Under the pieces are notes generated by a model. That model worked only from the letters and a program-made list of their open reading frames with translations. It was not told the DNA's origin and searched no databases. Below, piece after piece: positions 9,216 through 18,594 of a stretch of DNA of 64,000 nt. This DNA is from GCA-2718035 sp964435285 (GTDB lineage: Bacteria > Bacteroidota > Bacteroidia > Flavobacteriales > TMED113). The stretch lies in the NCBI GenBank assembly GCA_964435285.1, contig CAYSYA010000005.1, positions 62,001-126,000 on the forward strand. The letters run 5' to 3'. The first letter of the stretch is position 1; each line of letters opens with the position of its first letter. Position numbers and translations under genes: made by a program.

Positions 9216-10454
9216 CTATAAAGATTTGTTATTTGTAATAATTTTTATTCCTATTTTTTTTAAATCACTCCAAAACTGTGGATAAGATTTTGACACCACA
9301 TCATAATTATCTATTTCTATTTTTTTAGTTAATATAACCAATGGGGAAAATGCTAAAGCAACTCTGTGATCAAAGTAAGTTGTTATAGAAGAAAATTTTA
9401 AATCAACTCCCGAAGTATCTAAAAAAAATATATTATCCTTTATTTTTACACTTGCATTAAATTTCAAAAGTTCTTTTTTAATTACTTGTAACCTGTTTGA
9501 CTCCTTGTAATTAAGAGAATTAATACCTGTTAATTTTAAATTTATTCCAAGACCTAAACATGTTACTACGTATGTCAAAAATAAATCAGGATTATTGCAT
9601 ATATCCCACTCAATTAGTTTTGGCTTAATAAATGAACTGACTTTTGTAATTAAAACTTCTTTTTTTTTAAATGTAGTTTCAACCCCCAATAAACTGAAAA
9701 ACAAAATCAAATTTGAGTCTCCTTGTAAACTTTCTTGATGAAATTTAGAACAAGTAATAGTTGTATTTTTTGAAAAAGAAACTATTTCATATATGTATGA
9801 AATAGATGTCCAATCTGATTCAATATTTAAATATGGTTTTTTATACCTCCCCTCTTTAATTATTATTGAGTTACCAATATTTGAAATATTAATACCACAT
9901 TCCCTCATCATTTTTAGCGTCATATCAAAATATGGCTTTGAAACTAAACTATGTTTAATTGTTAATTTTAATCCCCCAGAAATAAATGGTGCGATTAAGG
10001 CAATACCTGATGCAAACTGGCTTGTTTTATTTGAGTCAATAATTAAATGTCTGGTTTTAAGCTGCCCACCTTTAATAATAAGAGGAATGTTAAAGTCTTT
10101 TTCAATAAATTTAAAATGAACTCCTAGTTTTTTTAAAAAAACTATTAAATCTTTAATGGGTCTCTTTTTTAATAAAACATTTCCTTTTACATAATATTCA
10201 TTATGTCTTGTCGACAAAAGACATAATAAAAATCTCAAAGTTGTTCCACCTTCCTTTACATTAATTAATTCATCATTTGAACTTAATATTTTATTTAATG
10301 TTAAAGTATCTCTTGAGTTTGATAAATTTTTAATTTTTTCATTAGTAATGAATGAATTTATGATTAGCGCTCTTTGAGAAATACTTTTTGAACCACAAAT
10401 ATTCAATGTGATTTTTGATTTAAACGAATGAAATTTTAGAGTACAACTATTCAT
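9216..10454 (-). CDS. aroA: 3-phosphoshikimate 1-carboxyvinyltransferase (EPSP synthase)
   Basis: Shikimate pathway, joining PEP to shikimate-3-phosphate. Recognisable though divergent landmarks are GSKSISQRAL (phosphate-binding Lys/Ser), EGGTTLRFL (usual NSGTTMR), SKPYFDMTLKMM, ESDWTSISY, NNPDLFLT (usual D-I-P-D), NYKESNRL and FDHRVALAF. The glyphosate-loop LGNAGTAMR equivalent is replaced by GGTTLRF, typical of the divergent Bacteroidota AroA. At 412 aa it is near normal length. Its start overlaps the aroB stop by 8 bp, so translation is likely coupled. Confidence 0.93.
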   Translation of the reverse strand: MNSCTLKFHSFKSKITLNICGSKSISQRALIINSFITNEKIKNLSNSRDTLTLNKILSSNDELINVKEGGTTLRFLLCLLSTRHNEYYVKGNVLLKKRPIKDLIVFLKKLGVHFKFIEKDFNIPLIIKGGQLKTRHLIIDSNKTSQFASGIALIAPFISGGLKLTIKHSLVSKPYFDMTLKMMRECGINISNIGNSIIIKEGRYKKPYLNIESDWTSISYIYEIVSFSKNTTITCSKFHQESLQGDSNLILFFSLLGVETTFKKKEVLITKVSSFIKPKLIEWDICNNPDLFLTYVVTCLGLGINLKLTGINSLNYKESNRLQVIKKELLKFNASVKIKDNIFFLDTSGVDLKFSSITTYFDHRVALAFSPLVILTKKIEIDNYDVVSKSYPQFWSDLKKIGIKIITNNKSL

Positions 10455-11502
10455 TTATACTATTAAAATAATTTAGAGATTCTTTAACTTGTTTTTCGTT
10501 TATACAAATATCGTAAATAGGCTTTCCAATTTTAGATATACTTGTTATTTTAATTTCATCATTTTCTTTTTTCTTATCACTTAATATGTATGACAAAATT
10601 TTATTTGTACTGTTAAGTTTGGGAAGAGAAAAATTATTAAGTAAAGTTTTATTAATCTCTATGAACATTTCATCAGTTAAGTGAAATAATTTATTAGTAA
10701 TGTAAGATTCACATATTATACCAATTATTACAGAAATACCATGATTAAATTTTGGATTGTCTATATTAGCTGACTCAATGGCGTGACCAATTGTATGACC
10801 AAAATTTAAAATTTTTCTCTCATTAATATCAAAAGGATCTTTATTTACAAAATAACTTTTAATTTTTGCACACTTATAAATTATGCTATCTAATTCATTA
10901 TTTAAACTAGGATTATTTTTATAATTATTTTTTAAAAACTCCCATAAATCTTTATCCTCAATTAAAGAATATTTAAATATTTCACCATAACCAGAAATTA
11001 ATTCAGATTTACTTAAAGTTTTCAGAAACTCTGGGATAATTAATATAAACTTAGGATTATAAAAAGAACCTAATTTATTTTTAATTCCATTAAAATTTAC
11101 TCCTGTTTTTCCACCAATTGAAGCATCTACTTGAGATAATAAAGTTGTAGGAATATTTACATAATTAATTCCTCTGTTATAAATTGATGCTAAAAATCCT
11201 CCAATATCAGAAACAACACCTCCACCTAAATTTATTAATAATGATTTATTTTCAGCTTTATATTTAACTAACAAACTTGATAAATAAGAAATAGTTGAAA
11301 TTGATTTAGTTAATTCTCCATCTTTAATCTCAAGTAATATAAAGTCGTTTAGGGAGGGGAAAAAACTCAGGAATTTATCTAAACAATATCTTTTAGTATT
11401 TGTGTCGACAAGAATAAATATTTTTTGATTTTTAAAATCATTAAAAAATAATTGAGCCTTCGGAATTGAATCCTCATTGAATAAAATATCAGAACTTTTC
11501 AA
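10447..11502 (-). CDS. aroB: 3-dehydroquinate synthase
   Basis: Second step of the shikimate pathway (DAHP to 3-dehydroquinate), an NAD- and metal-dependent enzyme. The signature NAD-binding GGGVVSDIGGFLAS is followed by PTTLLSQVDASIGGKTGVN and FGHTIGHAIE, which holds metal-ligand histidines. It runs 351 aa from a TTG start at 11502; no in-frame ATG lies nearby. It is the first gene of aroB-aroA-marC, with a TAnnTTTG box inside a near-palindrome upstream. The enzyme's active-site residues appear intact. Confidence 0.94.
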   Translation of the reverse strand: MKSSDILFNEDSIPKAQLFFNDFKNQKIFILVDTNTKRYCLDKFLSFFPSLNDFILLEIKDGELTKSISTISYLSSLLVKYKAENKSLLINLGGGVVSDIGGFLASIYNRGINYVNIPTTLLSQVDASIGGKTGVNFNGIKNKLGSFYNPKFILIIPEFLKTLSKSELISGYGEIFKYSLIEDKDLWEFLKNNYKNNPSLNNELDSIIYKCAKIKSYFVNKDPFDINERKILNFGHTIGHAIESANIDNPKFNHGISVIIGIICESYITNKLFHLTDEMFIEINKTLLNNFSLPKLNSTNKILSYILSDKKKENDEIKITSISKIGKPIYDICINEKQVKESLNYFNSINE

Positions 11503-11505
11503 AAA

Positions 11506-11532
11506 TTTAGTATTGTTTAAAACAAAACTAAA
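11506..11532. promoter_or_regulatory. Near-perfect 27-nt palindrome upstream of aroB (candidate operator)
   Basis: Twelve of thirteen arm positions pair around centre 11519; the only mismatch is A11512/A11526. The right arm contains the aroB -7 box. A repressor-type site is inference. Confidence 0.35.
11523..11530 (-). promoter_or_regulatory. TAnnTTTG promoter -7 box for aroB
   Basis: TAGTTTTG on the minus strand, 20 nt upstream of the TTG start, with TTTGTTG about 13-16 nt further upstream as a possible -33 element. Confidence 0.5.
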
Positions 11533-11573
11533 TATAAATTGCTCAACAAAAAAAGAGCTTTAATCTTGTTTTA

Positions 11574-11581
11574 TATATTTG
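11574..11581 (+). promoter_or_regulatory. TAnnTTTG promoter -7 box for proline dehydrogenase
   Basis: TATATTTG ends 9 nt before the ATG at 11591, implying a very short 5' leader. Confidence 0.5.
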
Positions 11582-11590
11582 TACTAAATT

Positions 11591-12724
11591 ATGTTTGAAA
11601 ACACTGAAATATCTTTCCAATCTAAAACTGATCGTGATTTAAAAAAATCTATTAAACTATTTAAATTACTTAAAAGAAATAGTCTTGTTAAAATCGGTAA
11701 AGTTCTATTAAACATAGCGATTTTCTTAAAAATTCCGATTAACTCAATTATTAAAAAACTTTTTTTTAAACAATTTTGTGGAGGAGAAAATATTGATGAA
11801 TGTCATAACTTAATTGATGAACTATCAAGATATAATATTAAAACAACACTTGATTATTGCATTGAAGGAAAAAATAATGATGAATTAAAAATAAAATCAT
11901 TTAATGAAATTTTAAATACAATTGAAGAAAGTAAAGAGAATATAAATATACCTTTTTGTGTTTTTAAAATGAGTGGTGTTATAACACTTATAAATGAATC
12001 ATATGTGACTGACTTATGGTGTAAAAAAAATACAGAAAAAATAAAAACTCTATTTTATAAAGCAGCAAAATATAATACTCCAATTTTAATTGACGCTGAG
12101 GAAAGCTGGATTCAAAATGGAATAGATAAAATAACAGAGATTTTAATGAAAGAATTCAATAAAAATGAAGTTATCATCTATAACACTATTCAACTATATA
12201 GAAAAGATAGACTACACTATATTAAAAAACTTCATCTACAAGCCAAAAAGGAAAATTATAAACTTGGGCTTAAATTAGTAAGAGGAGCGTACATGGAAAA
12301 AGAAAGAAAATTTGCAAAAATAAATAAAACTATTTCACCAATTCATGAAACAAAAGAGGATTGTGATAGAGACTTTAATAATGCGTTAAAATATTGCGTT
12401 CAAAATATAAATGATATTTCAATTTTTGTTGGAACTCACAATGAAGAAAGTTGTATTTATTTAACAAAATTAATGGAAGAAAATAATATCAGAAAAAATG
12501 ATGATAGAATCTATTTTTCTCAATTACTTGGAATGAGTGACCACATAAGTTATAATTTGGCAAGAAGTGGATATAATGTGTCAAAATACGTTCCTTTTGG
12601 ACCTATAAAAGAAATGATTCCTTATCTTATAAGAAGAGCAGAAGAAAATTCATCTGTTAAAGGACAAACCTCAAGAGAATTAAAACTAATTCAAAAGGAA
12701 ATAAATAGAAGAAAATCTATTTAA
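11591..12724 (+). CDS. Proline dehydrogenase (monofunctional, FAD-dependent)
   Basis: Oxidises L-proline to pyrroline-5-carboxylate with electrons to the quinone pool. The (beta-alpha)8 PutA-type barrel is marked by LKLVRGAYMEKER (active-site strand), FVGTHNEES, and the C-terminal YVPFGPIKEMIPYLIRRAEEN, whose paired arginines bind the proline carboxylate. At 377 aa it is the stand-alone Bacteroidota form; no P5C dehydrogenase is fused. Its last 8 bases overlap the convergent small gene at 12717. It is divergent from aroB. Confidence 0.92.
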   Translation: MFENTEISFQSKTDRDLKKSIKLFKLLKRNSLVKIGKVLLNIAIFLKIPINSIIKKLFFKQFCGGENIDECHNLIDELSRYNIKTTLDYCIEGKNNDELKIKSFNEILNTIEESKENINIPFCVFKMSGVITLINESYVTDLWCKKNTEKIKTLFYKAAKYNTPILIDAEESWIQNGIDKITEILMKEFNKNEVIIYNTIQLYRKDRLHYIKKLHLQAKKENYKLGLKLVRGAYMEKERKFAKINKTISPIHETKEDCDRDFNNALKYCVQNINDISIFVGTHNEESCIYLTKLMEENNIRKNDDRIYFSQLLGMSDHISYNLARSGYNVSKYVPFGPIKEMIPYLIRRAEENSSVKGQTSRELKLIQKEINRRKSI

Positions 12725-13094
12725 TTTTTAGTTCAATCAATTTGATGTTTTTATCACATTTTTCTAAAACAATTTGACTGATTACTGTTGAATTATTGGG
12801 AACTAATAAATATTTAAAACAAGGCCTTCTAGACAAAATTTTTAAATCTGAGTTCCTAATTATATTTTCATAAAATAAACTATCAGTTTTATTTAGATTT
12901 AAATGTGACTCAAATTGTTTTTTTAAGTTTTGATTATAGGATAACATGTTGATTACTTTGTCATGACCTTTAAAGTACCCAATATAACCTTTCTTTAAAT
13001 TTGAAATTTTTTCTTTTGGGAAAATTGATTTTATAAATAAAATACCAATTAATGTTCCGAAAATAAAAAAAAACAACCTGAATTTGAATGACAT
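12717..13094 (-). CDS. Small membrane-anchored protein, possibly DUF4258
   Basis: 125 aa with a single N-terminal hydrophobic helix (FRLFFFIFGTLIGILFI) followed by a soluble domain containing RRPCFKYLLV. Size, anchor and position just after alanine dehydrogenase resemble the DUF4258 proteins I recall at this locus in Flavobacteriaceae; the assignment is tentative and the function is unknown. It starts 8 bases after the ald stop and is probably the last gene of porX-tsaE-ald-this gene. Its stop codon overlaps the proline dehydrogenase 3' end. Confidence 0.7.
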   Translation of the reverse strand: MSFKFRLFFFIFGTLIGILFIKSIFPKEKISNLKKGYIGYFKGHDKVINMLSYNQNLKKQFESHLNLNKTDSLFYENIIRNSDLKILSRRPCFKYLLVPNNSTVISQIVLEKCDKNIKLIELKIK

Positions 13095-13102
13095 TTACTT
13101 TA

Positions 13103-14296
13103 TTACTTTAAAGTTTTATATGGTAAATTATACCATTCTCCAATTACTTTATTTGTTAAATTTCCATTAATAACATAAACACCTTGTGAAATATTTTCAT
13201 TTTGAACTATAGTACTTTTAACACCTCCAAAATTTGCAATATTCAATAGTAAAGAAGAAAATATGTTACTAAAAGCAAACGAAGCAGTTCTAGCCATTCT
13301 TGATGGTATATTGGGAACACAATAATGAATTACTCCATGCTTTTCAAAAGTTGGATTATTATGAGTTGTCGGCTCTGAAGTTTCAAAACACCCACCCCTA
13401 TCTATACTTACATCAACAATAACAGACAATGGTTTCATCATTTTTACCATATCTTCTGAAACTACGCAAGGGGTTCGTTCATCTTTAACTCTTATAGCAC
13501 CAATAACTACATCAGCTCTTCTTATAGCTTTTTGTAAGGCCTTGGGATGAATCATACTTGTATCTAATCTTTCACCTAATTTATCTTGAATTCTACGAAG
13601 CTTGTGTAAGGATGTATCAAATATTTTGACAGAGCAACCTAAAGCTTTTGCAGACCTTGCAGCGAACTCTCCTACTGTTCCTGCGCCTATGATTAAAATA
13701 TTTGTTGTACTAACTCCAGCAATTCCACCTAAAAGAAGACCCTTTCCCCCGTTAAAGTTACTTAAACATTCTGCAGCTATAAGAACAGATGCATTTCCTG
13801 CGATCTCACTCATTGATCTTACTACAGGGAATATACCTTCTTGATCTTTAATATAATCAAATGCAATAGCAGTAGTTTTTTTGTTTATTAATTTTTGAAA
13901 GTATTCTTTTTTTTGAAGTTTTAATTGAAGAGAAGAAATCAAAGTTTTACCATTTTTCATCATATCAAGCTCCTCTAAATTTGGAGGAGATACTTTTAAA
14001 ATAATATCTGACTCAAATACCTCTCTGGCATCATTAACAATTTGAGCACCTGCCTCACTGTATTCTAAATCTAAAAAACTACATGAAATACCTGCACCAC
14101 GTTCAATAATGACATTGTGACCATGATTAACTAATAATGCAACAGAGTCTGGAGCTAAAGAAACTCTTTTTTCTTGTAATAAAATTTCTTTGGGAATTCC
14201 TATTGACAATTTTTTTTGATCATTAGTTTTTTCTAACACTTCTTCTTGTGGGAGGTGGAAGCCAGATTCTGAAAATGATAAATATTCTTTTTCCAT
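13103..14296 (-). CDS. ald: Alanine dehydrogenase (NAD-dependent)
   Basis: Reversible oxidative deamination of L-alanine to pyruvate and ammonia. The N-terminal catalytic domain has KRVSLAPDSV (Arg44) and KVSPP (Lys101). The Rossmann loop is GAGTVG (204-209), followed by RADVVIGAI. A 30-residue N-terminal leader (MEKEYLSFSESG...) precedes the usual start of the domain, as in Bacteroidota orthologues. It lies 5 bases downstream of tsaE. It could serve amino-acid catabolism or nitrogen assimilation. Confidence 0.94.
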   Translation of the reverse strand: MEKEYLSFSESGFHLPQEEVLEKTNDQKKLSIGIPKEILLQEKRVSLAPDSVALLVNHGHNVIIERGAGISCSFLDLEYSEAGAQIVNDAREVFESDIILKVSPPNLEELDMMKNGKTLISSLQLKLQKKEYFQKLINKKTTAIAFDYIKDQEGIFPVVRSMSEIAGNASVLIAAECLSNFNGGKGLLLGGIAGVSTTNILIIGAGTVGEFAARSAKALGCSVKIFDTSLHKLRRIQDKLGERLDTSMIHPKALQKAIRRADVVIGAIRVKDERTPCVVSEDMVKMMKPLSVIVDVSIDRGGCFETSEPTTHNNPTFEKHGVIHYCVPNIPSRMARTASFAFSNIFSSLLLNIANFGGVKSTIVQNENISQGVYVINGNLTNKVIGEWYNLPYKTLK

Positions 14297-14301
14297 TGTG
14301 T

Positions 14302-14715
14302 TTATAATATTGTTAACTGACGCTTGTTATTTTGAATTTTTAAATTCAAAAATAAAACGTTATCATTTAGCAAAGGTAAAATTAATTTTGGCCATTCTAT
14401 AAAACAATAGCATCCAGAGTCTAAATATAAATCTGTTCCAATATCTAAGGCTTCTTGAATTGTATTGATTCTATAAAAATCAAAGTGAAATATTTTATTT
14501 CCTTTATTATCTAAATATTCATTAATAACTGGAAAAGTTGGGCTAGAAACATTATCAAGTACATTTAAGTAATTGCAAAAGTTTTTAATTAATGTTGTTT
14601 TTCCTGAACCTAAATCACCGTAAATCGCAATTATTTTATTTTTGTAGGTTGACAAAATGAAGGAAGAAACTTTAACTAAATCATCATGTGAACAAATATT
14701 GATTACTTTACTCAT
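14302..14715 (-). CDS. tsaE: tRNA threonylcarbamoyladenosine biosynthesis ATPase TsaE
   Basis: ATPase partner of TsaB/TsaD that makes the t6A37 modification of ANN-decoding tRNAs. Walker A is GDLGSGKTT (33-41), followed by VSSPTFPVINEY and FHFDFYRI, all hallmarks of TsaE. The length of 137 aa is normal. Its start overlaps the porX stop by 8 bp. The porX-tsaE-ald order is, to my knowledge, common in Flavobacteriia. Confidence 0.94.
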   Translation of the reverse strand: MSKVINICSHDDLVKVSSFILSTYKNKIIAIYGDLGSGKTTLIKNFCNYLNVLDNVSSPTFPVINEYLDNKGNKIFHFDFYRINTIQEALDIGTDLYLDSGCYCFIEWPKLILPLLNDNVLFLNLKIQNNKRQLTIL

Positions 14716-16261
14716 TTTTTTTATTTAAATGTACAAAAGGAATTATCATCTCTTCTAAAGAAACCCCTCCATGTTGAAAAGTATTTTTATAATAATTTGC
14801 ATAATGATTATAATTATTTGGATATGCAAAAAAATAATCAACACTAGCAAAAACATAAGAAGAAGATAAGTTATTTTGAGGTAAATAAACTTCAGATGGT
14901 TTTTCAATATGAAAAACATTTTTTGTATCAAAAGTCATTCTTCTGCCATTTTTATACCTCAGGTTTGTTGAAATATCTCTTTCTCCAACAATTTTTAAAG
15001 GATTTTTTACGTTAATAGTTCCATGGTCAGTTGTTATAATAACATCTGCATTCTTATTTGATAAAATTTTAAGTAATTCAAATAACGGTGAATTTTTAAA
15101 CCATGTTAAAGTTAAATCCCTGTAAGATTTTTCACTATCTGCTAACTCTTTAATCATTTTAACATCTGTCCTAGCATGAGATAAAAAATCAACAAAATTA
15201 TAAATTATTACATTTAAATCATTCTTCATAAGTTCATCAGATCTTTCAACTAATTTTTTTCCCGAATCAGAGTTTAAAATTTTATTATAAGTCAGTTTAT
15301 ATGATTTTTTTTCTCTTATTAAAAGTTCTTTGATTAACTCTTCCTCATATAAATTTTTACCTCCTTTTTCAAAATCATCAACCCAGTATTGAGGATAGTA
15401 TTTTTTTATTTGGGATGGCATAAGACCAGAAAATATTGCGTTTCTTGAATATTGAGTTGATGTAGGTAAAATACTAGAAAAAGTAGAATCTTCAAGAATT
15501 GAAAAAAATTGTTCAACTAATGGTTTTATTAACATCCATTGATCTAATCTAAAATTATCGATTAAAATAAAAAATAATGGTTTATTAGAAATTATAGGAA
15601 ATACTTTTTGAACTAACAGCTCATTGGAAAAAAACGGTCTTTTATTTTCATTTTCATTGAACCATAATTTATAATTATTTTTTATAAATCTAAAAAAGGA
15701 TGTATTTGCTTCTTTTTTTTGCATTAATAGAACCTCAGAAATTGATTCCTCACTTAATTTATCTAAATCTAATTCCCAATTTATAAGATCCTTATATACA
15801 GAAGACCAATCTTGAAAATTATTAGCTTGATTGATTGACTGAGAAATTAGTGAGTAATCCTTTCTGTAATCAGTTTGAACTTTATTATTAATTAGTCGGT
15901 CAACATCTAAATTTCTTTTAATGGATGATAAAATCTGATTTGGGTTAACTGGCTTAATCAAATAGTCAGTTATTTTTCCACCAATTGCATCCTCCATAAT
16001 AGATTCCTCCTCGCTTTTTGTAATCATTACTACAGGAGTATTTATTACTTTTTTAATTTCAGATAAAGTTTCTATACCACTTAATCCAGGCATGTTTTCA
16101 TCAAGAAAAATTATATCAAACTGATTGTCTTTTAAAATATCTAACGCATCACTACCATTAGTAACAGATGAAACAACAAAACCCCTTTCTTCTAAAAAAA
16201 GTACATGAGGTCTAAGTAAATCTACTTCATCATCAACCCATAATATTTTAAAATTTTCCAT
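14708..16261 (-). CDS. porX: PorX-type response regulator with PglZ-like domain (T9SS regulator)
   Basis: The N-terminal receiver domain (1-120) has acidic residues D10/D11, phospho-acceptor D54 (FLDENMPG), T81 and K103. The C-terminal part is a PglZ/alkaline-phosphatase-like domain with FILIDNFRLDQW and the metal-binding VIITTDHGTINV. In Porphyromonas gingivalis, PorX with histidine kinase PorY controls T9SS genes, and its output domain cleaves linear oligoribonucleotides; transfer of that role here is inference. 517 aa is the usual size. The partner kinase is not in the window, but T9SS cargo genes are. Confidence 0.93.
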   Translation of the reverse strand: MENFKILWVDDEVDLLRPHVLFLEERGFVVSSVTNGSDALDILKDNQFDIIFLDENMPGLSGIETLSEIKKVINTPVVMITKSEEESIMEDAIGGKITDYLIKPVNPNQILSSIKRNLDVDRLINNKVQTDYRKDYSLISQSINQANNFQDWSSVYKDLINWELDLDKLSEESISEVLLMQKKEANTSFFRFIKNNYKLWFNENENKRPFFSNELLVQKVFPIISNKPLFFILIDNFRLDQWMLIKPLVEQFFSILEDSTFSSILPTSTQYSRNAIFSGLMPSQIKKYYPQYWVDDFEKGGKNLYEEELIKELLIREKKSYKLTYNKILNSDSGKKLVERSDELMKNDLNVIIYNFVDFLSHARTDVKMIKELADSEKSYRDLTLTWFKNSPLFELLKILSNKNADVIITTDHGTINVKNPLKIVGERDISTNLRYKNGRRMTFDTKNVFHIEKPSEVYLPQNNLSSSYVFASVDYFFAYPNNYNHYANYYKNTFQHGGVSLEEMIIPFVHLNKKNE

Positions 16262-16275
16262 TTTATTTCTGTAAC

Positions 16276-16283
16276 TAATTTTG
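16276..16283 (+). promoter_or_regulatory. TAnnTTTG promoter -7 box for the HD-lpx operon
   Basis: TAATTTTG, 30 nt upstream of the GTG start at 16314. Confidence 0.45.
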
Positions 16284-16313
16284 AAGTTATAAATTTATGC
16301 TTTTCTTTGATAA

Positions 16314-17552
16314 GTGAAAAAGACTAAAAACAAAATATTAAACGATCCTATTTACGGTTTTATTACAATTCCAAGTGAATTAATATATAAAATAATTGAA
16401 CACCCATATTTTCAAAGACTTAGAAGGATATCTCAACTTGGTCTTTCGTATCTAGTTTTCCCTGGAGCTCATCATACTAGATTTCATCATGCTATTGGCG
16501 CAATGCATTTAATGCAAAAAGCTGTTAGAGTATTAAAAAGAAAAAATATTAAAATATCTGAAGAAGAAGAAGAAGCTTTATTAATTGCTATTCTCCTTCA
16601 TGATATAGGACATGGCCCATTCTCTCACGCATTAGAACACAGCTTAGTTAGAAATATTTCTCACGAAAATATTTCTATTCAGTATATGCATAAGTTAAAT
16701 AGAATATTTAAAAATAGACTTTCACTTGCAATTAAAATATTTCAAAATAATTATAAAAAAAAATATTTACATCAACTGATATCTAGTCAAATTGATGTTG
16801 ATAGGCTAGATTACCTAAATAGAGACAGCTTTTACTCTGGTGTTGCTGAAGGAATTGTTAACTCGACCAGAATTATAGACATGTATAACGTTTATAAAGG
16901 TCAACTGGTAATAGATTATAAAGGATTATATACAGCCGAAAAATTTTTACTTTCTAGAAAATTAATGTACTTACAAGTTTATATGCACAAGACTGTTCTA
17001 TCTGCAGAACATACTCTTATGAACATCTTAAAAAGAGCTAAATATCTCACAAAAAAAAAACATAAAATATTCACTACAAATAATTTAAAAAAATTTTTGG
17101 AAGACAGTATTGACATGACTAATATGAATAATCTAAATAAAAACTTAGACTATTTTTCACAACTAGATGATTATGATATTTTGATTTCAATAAAAGAATG
17201 GCAAAAAAATGATGATTTTATATTATCAACTCTTTCAAAACAAATCATTGAAAGAAAATTACATAAAATAAAAGAAGTTGAATCCAATGAAGTAAGTATA
17301 ATATTAAAAAGAATTAAGGAAAAATTATCAAAAATACATCATACTAACAAAACAGATTTAAATTATTTGGCCTTTCCAATTCGAACCAAACATAAAATTT
17401 ATACTCCAAATAAAAACCCTATATACATATTAAAAGAAAAAAATCATAACTATGTTCTAAAGGGAATAGAAAAAGAATTAAAGTTTAATAAAAACCAAAG
17501 CACAATTATTAAGAACTTTATTTGTTATCATCCAAGTTTAAATAATTTATAA
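16314..17552 (+). CDS. HD-superfamily phosphohydrolase (dNTPase/SAMHD1-like)
   Basis: The N-terminal HD domain shows HHAIG (58-62), the LLHDIGHGPFSH signature (HD at 96-97) and the later DVDRLDYLNRD, together the H...HD...D metal set. This subfamily is related to dGTP triphosphohydrolases and YdhJ-like proteins; the substrate is not established. It starts with GTG at 16314. It heads the lipid A operon, with lpxD five bases downstream, an arrangement I recall as conserved in Bacteroidota, though a direct role in lipid A synthesis is not shown. Confidence 0.87.
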   Translation: MKKTKNKILNDPIYGFITIPSELIYKIIEHPYFQRLRRISQLGLSYLVFPGAHHTRFHHAIGAMHLMQKAVRVLKRKNIKISEEEEEALLIAILLHDIGHGPFSHALEHSLVRNISHENISIQYMHKLNRIFKNRLSLAIKIFQNNYKKKYLHQLISSQIDVDRLDYLNRDSFYSGVAEGIVNSTRIIDMYNVYKGQLVIDYKGLYTAEKFLLSRKLMYLQVYMHKTVLSAEHTLMNILKRAKYLTKKKHKIFTTNNLKKFLEDSIDMTNMNNLNKNLDYFSQLDDYDILISIKEWQKNDDFILSTLSKQIIERKLHKIKEVESNEVSIILKRIKEKLSKIHHTNKTDLNYLAFPIRTKHKIYTPNKNPIYILKEKNHNYVLKGIEKELKFNKNQSTIIKNFICYHPSLNNL

Positions 17553-17557
17553 CAACT

Positions 17558-18586
17558 ATGAGGTTTTCAGTTAAAGAAATTTGTAATAAAATTAATGGAA
17601 TTGGTTATGGAGAATTAAATACTATTATTAATTCATCTTCAAATATTGAAAAAACCATTAATAATTCCATATGCTTTTTAAATAACATCAGATTCGAAAA
17701 ATTAATTTTCTCCAATGAGTTTAAAGCTTCAGCTCTAATTATTCAATCAAGTTTAATTAAAAAGTTAAGTTTACCTATTGACAAAATTTTAAATAAATCT
17801 AATGAACTCAAAGCAATAATTAGTGTTAGTAACGCAAAAGAATCTTTCACAGTTCTATTAAATTTATTTGACAAAAAATCAATTAATATTGGTATAGAAA
17901 AAACTTCTTTTATTTCAAAAAATGCTAAAATTGGTAAAAAAAATTACATTGGTGCATTTTCTTACATTGGAAATGAAAGTGAAACTGCCGAATCAGTTCA
18001 AATCTTTCCAAACTGCTATATTGGAAATAATGTCAAAATTGGAAGTAATACTATTATTTACTCAGGGGTTAAGATTTATGACAATACTGTTATTAAGTCA
18101 AATTGCATTATTCACGCTGGAAGTGTTATTGGTGCTGATGGATTTGGGTTTATTAAAAAAAATTTAAAAAATATTAAAATTCCTCATCTTGGAAATGTGA
18201 TAATTGAAGAAAATGTAGAAATAGGAGCAAACAGTTGTATTGATAGAGGAAAAACTCATTCAGATAGTACAATAATAAAAAAAGAAGTGAAAATAGATAA
18301 TTTAGTACAAATAGGTCATAATGCCGAAATAGGAGAAAATACAATGATCGCAGGTTGTACTGGTATTGCTGGTTCGGTAAAAATTGGTAAGAATTGTTTA
18401 ATTGGTGGAAAAGTTGCAATTGCAGATCACGTAAATATTGCTGATGAAATTAGAATCGCCGGAAATTCAGGAGTTACAAAAAGTTTTTTTAAAAAAGGTA
18501 TAGTTATCCAAGGCCCAATTGCATTTGAAAAAAATAAATTTCAAAAATCATACATACATTTTAAAAACATAAGCAATAACAAATAA
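17558..18586 (+). CDS. lpxD: UDP-3-O-(3-hydroxyacyl)glucosamine N-acyltransferase
   Basis: Third step of lipid A synthesis in the cytoplasm. A short N-terminal uridine-binding domain (about 1-105) is followed by a left-handed beta-helix of hexapeptide repeats (e.g. IGKKNYIGAFSYIG), then VQIGHNAEIGENT with the catalytic His region and a C-terminal helix. 342 aa is typical. It is the first lpx gene, with lpxC/fabZ eight bases downstream. Confidence 0.95.
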   Translation: MRFSVKEICNKINGIGYGELNTIINSSSNIEKTINNSICFLNNIRFEKLIFSNEFKASALIIQSSLIKKLSLPIDKILNKSNELKAIISVSNAKESFTVLLNLFDKKSINIGIEKTSFISKNAKIGKKNYIGAFSYIGNESETAESVQIFPNCYIGNNVKIGSNTIIYSGVKIYDNTVIKSNCIIHAGSVIGADGFGFIKKNLKNIKIPHLGNVIIEENVEIGANSCIDRGKTHSDSTIIKKEVKIDNLVQIGHNAEIGENTMIAGCTGIAGSVKIGKNCLIGGKVAIADHVNIADEIRIAGNSGVTKSFFKKGIVIQGPIAFEKNKFQKSYIHFKNISNNK

Positions 18587-18594
18587 GCGAATTT

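Noticed and set aside
16560..16576. GAA triplet run as a microsatellite/phase-variable tract
   Set aside because: Five codons encoding Glu inside the HD gene; a length change would not shift the frame and it is too short.
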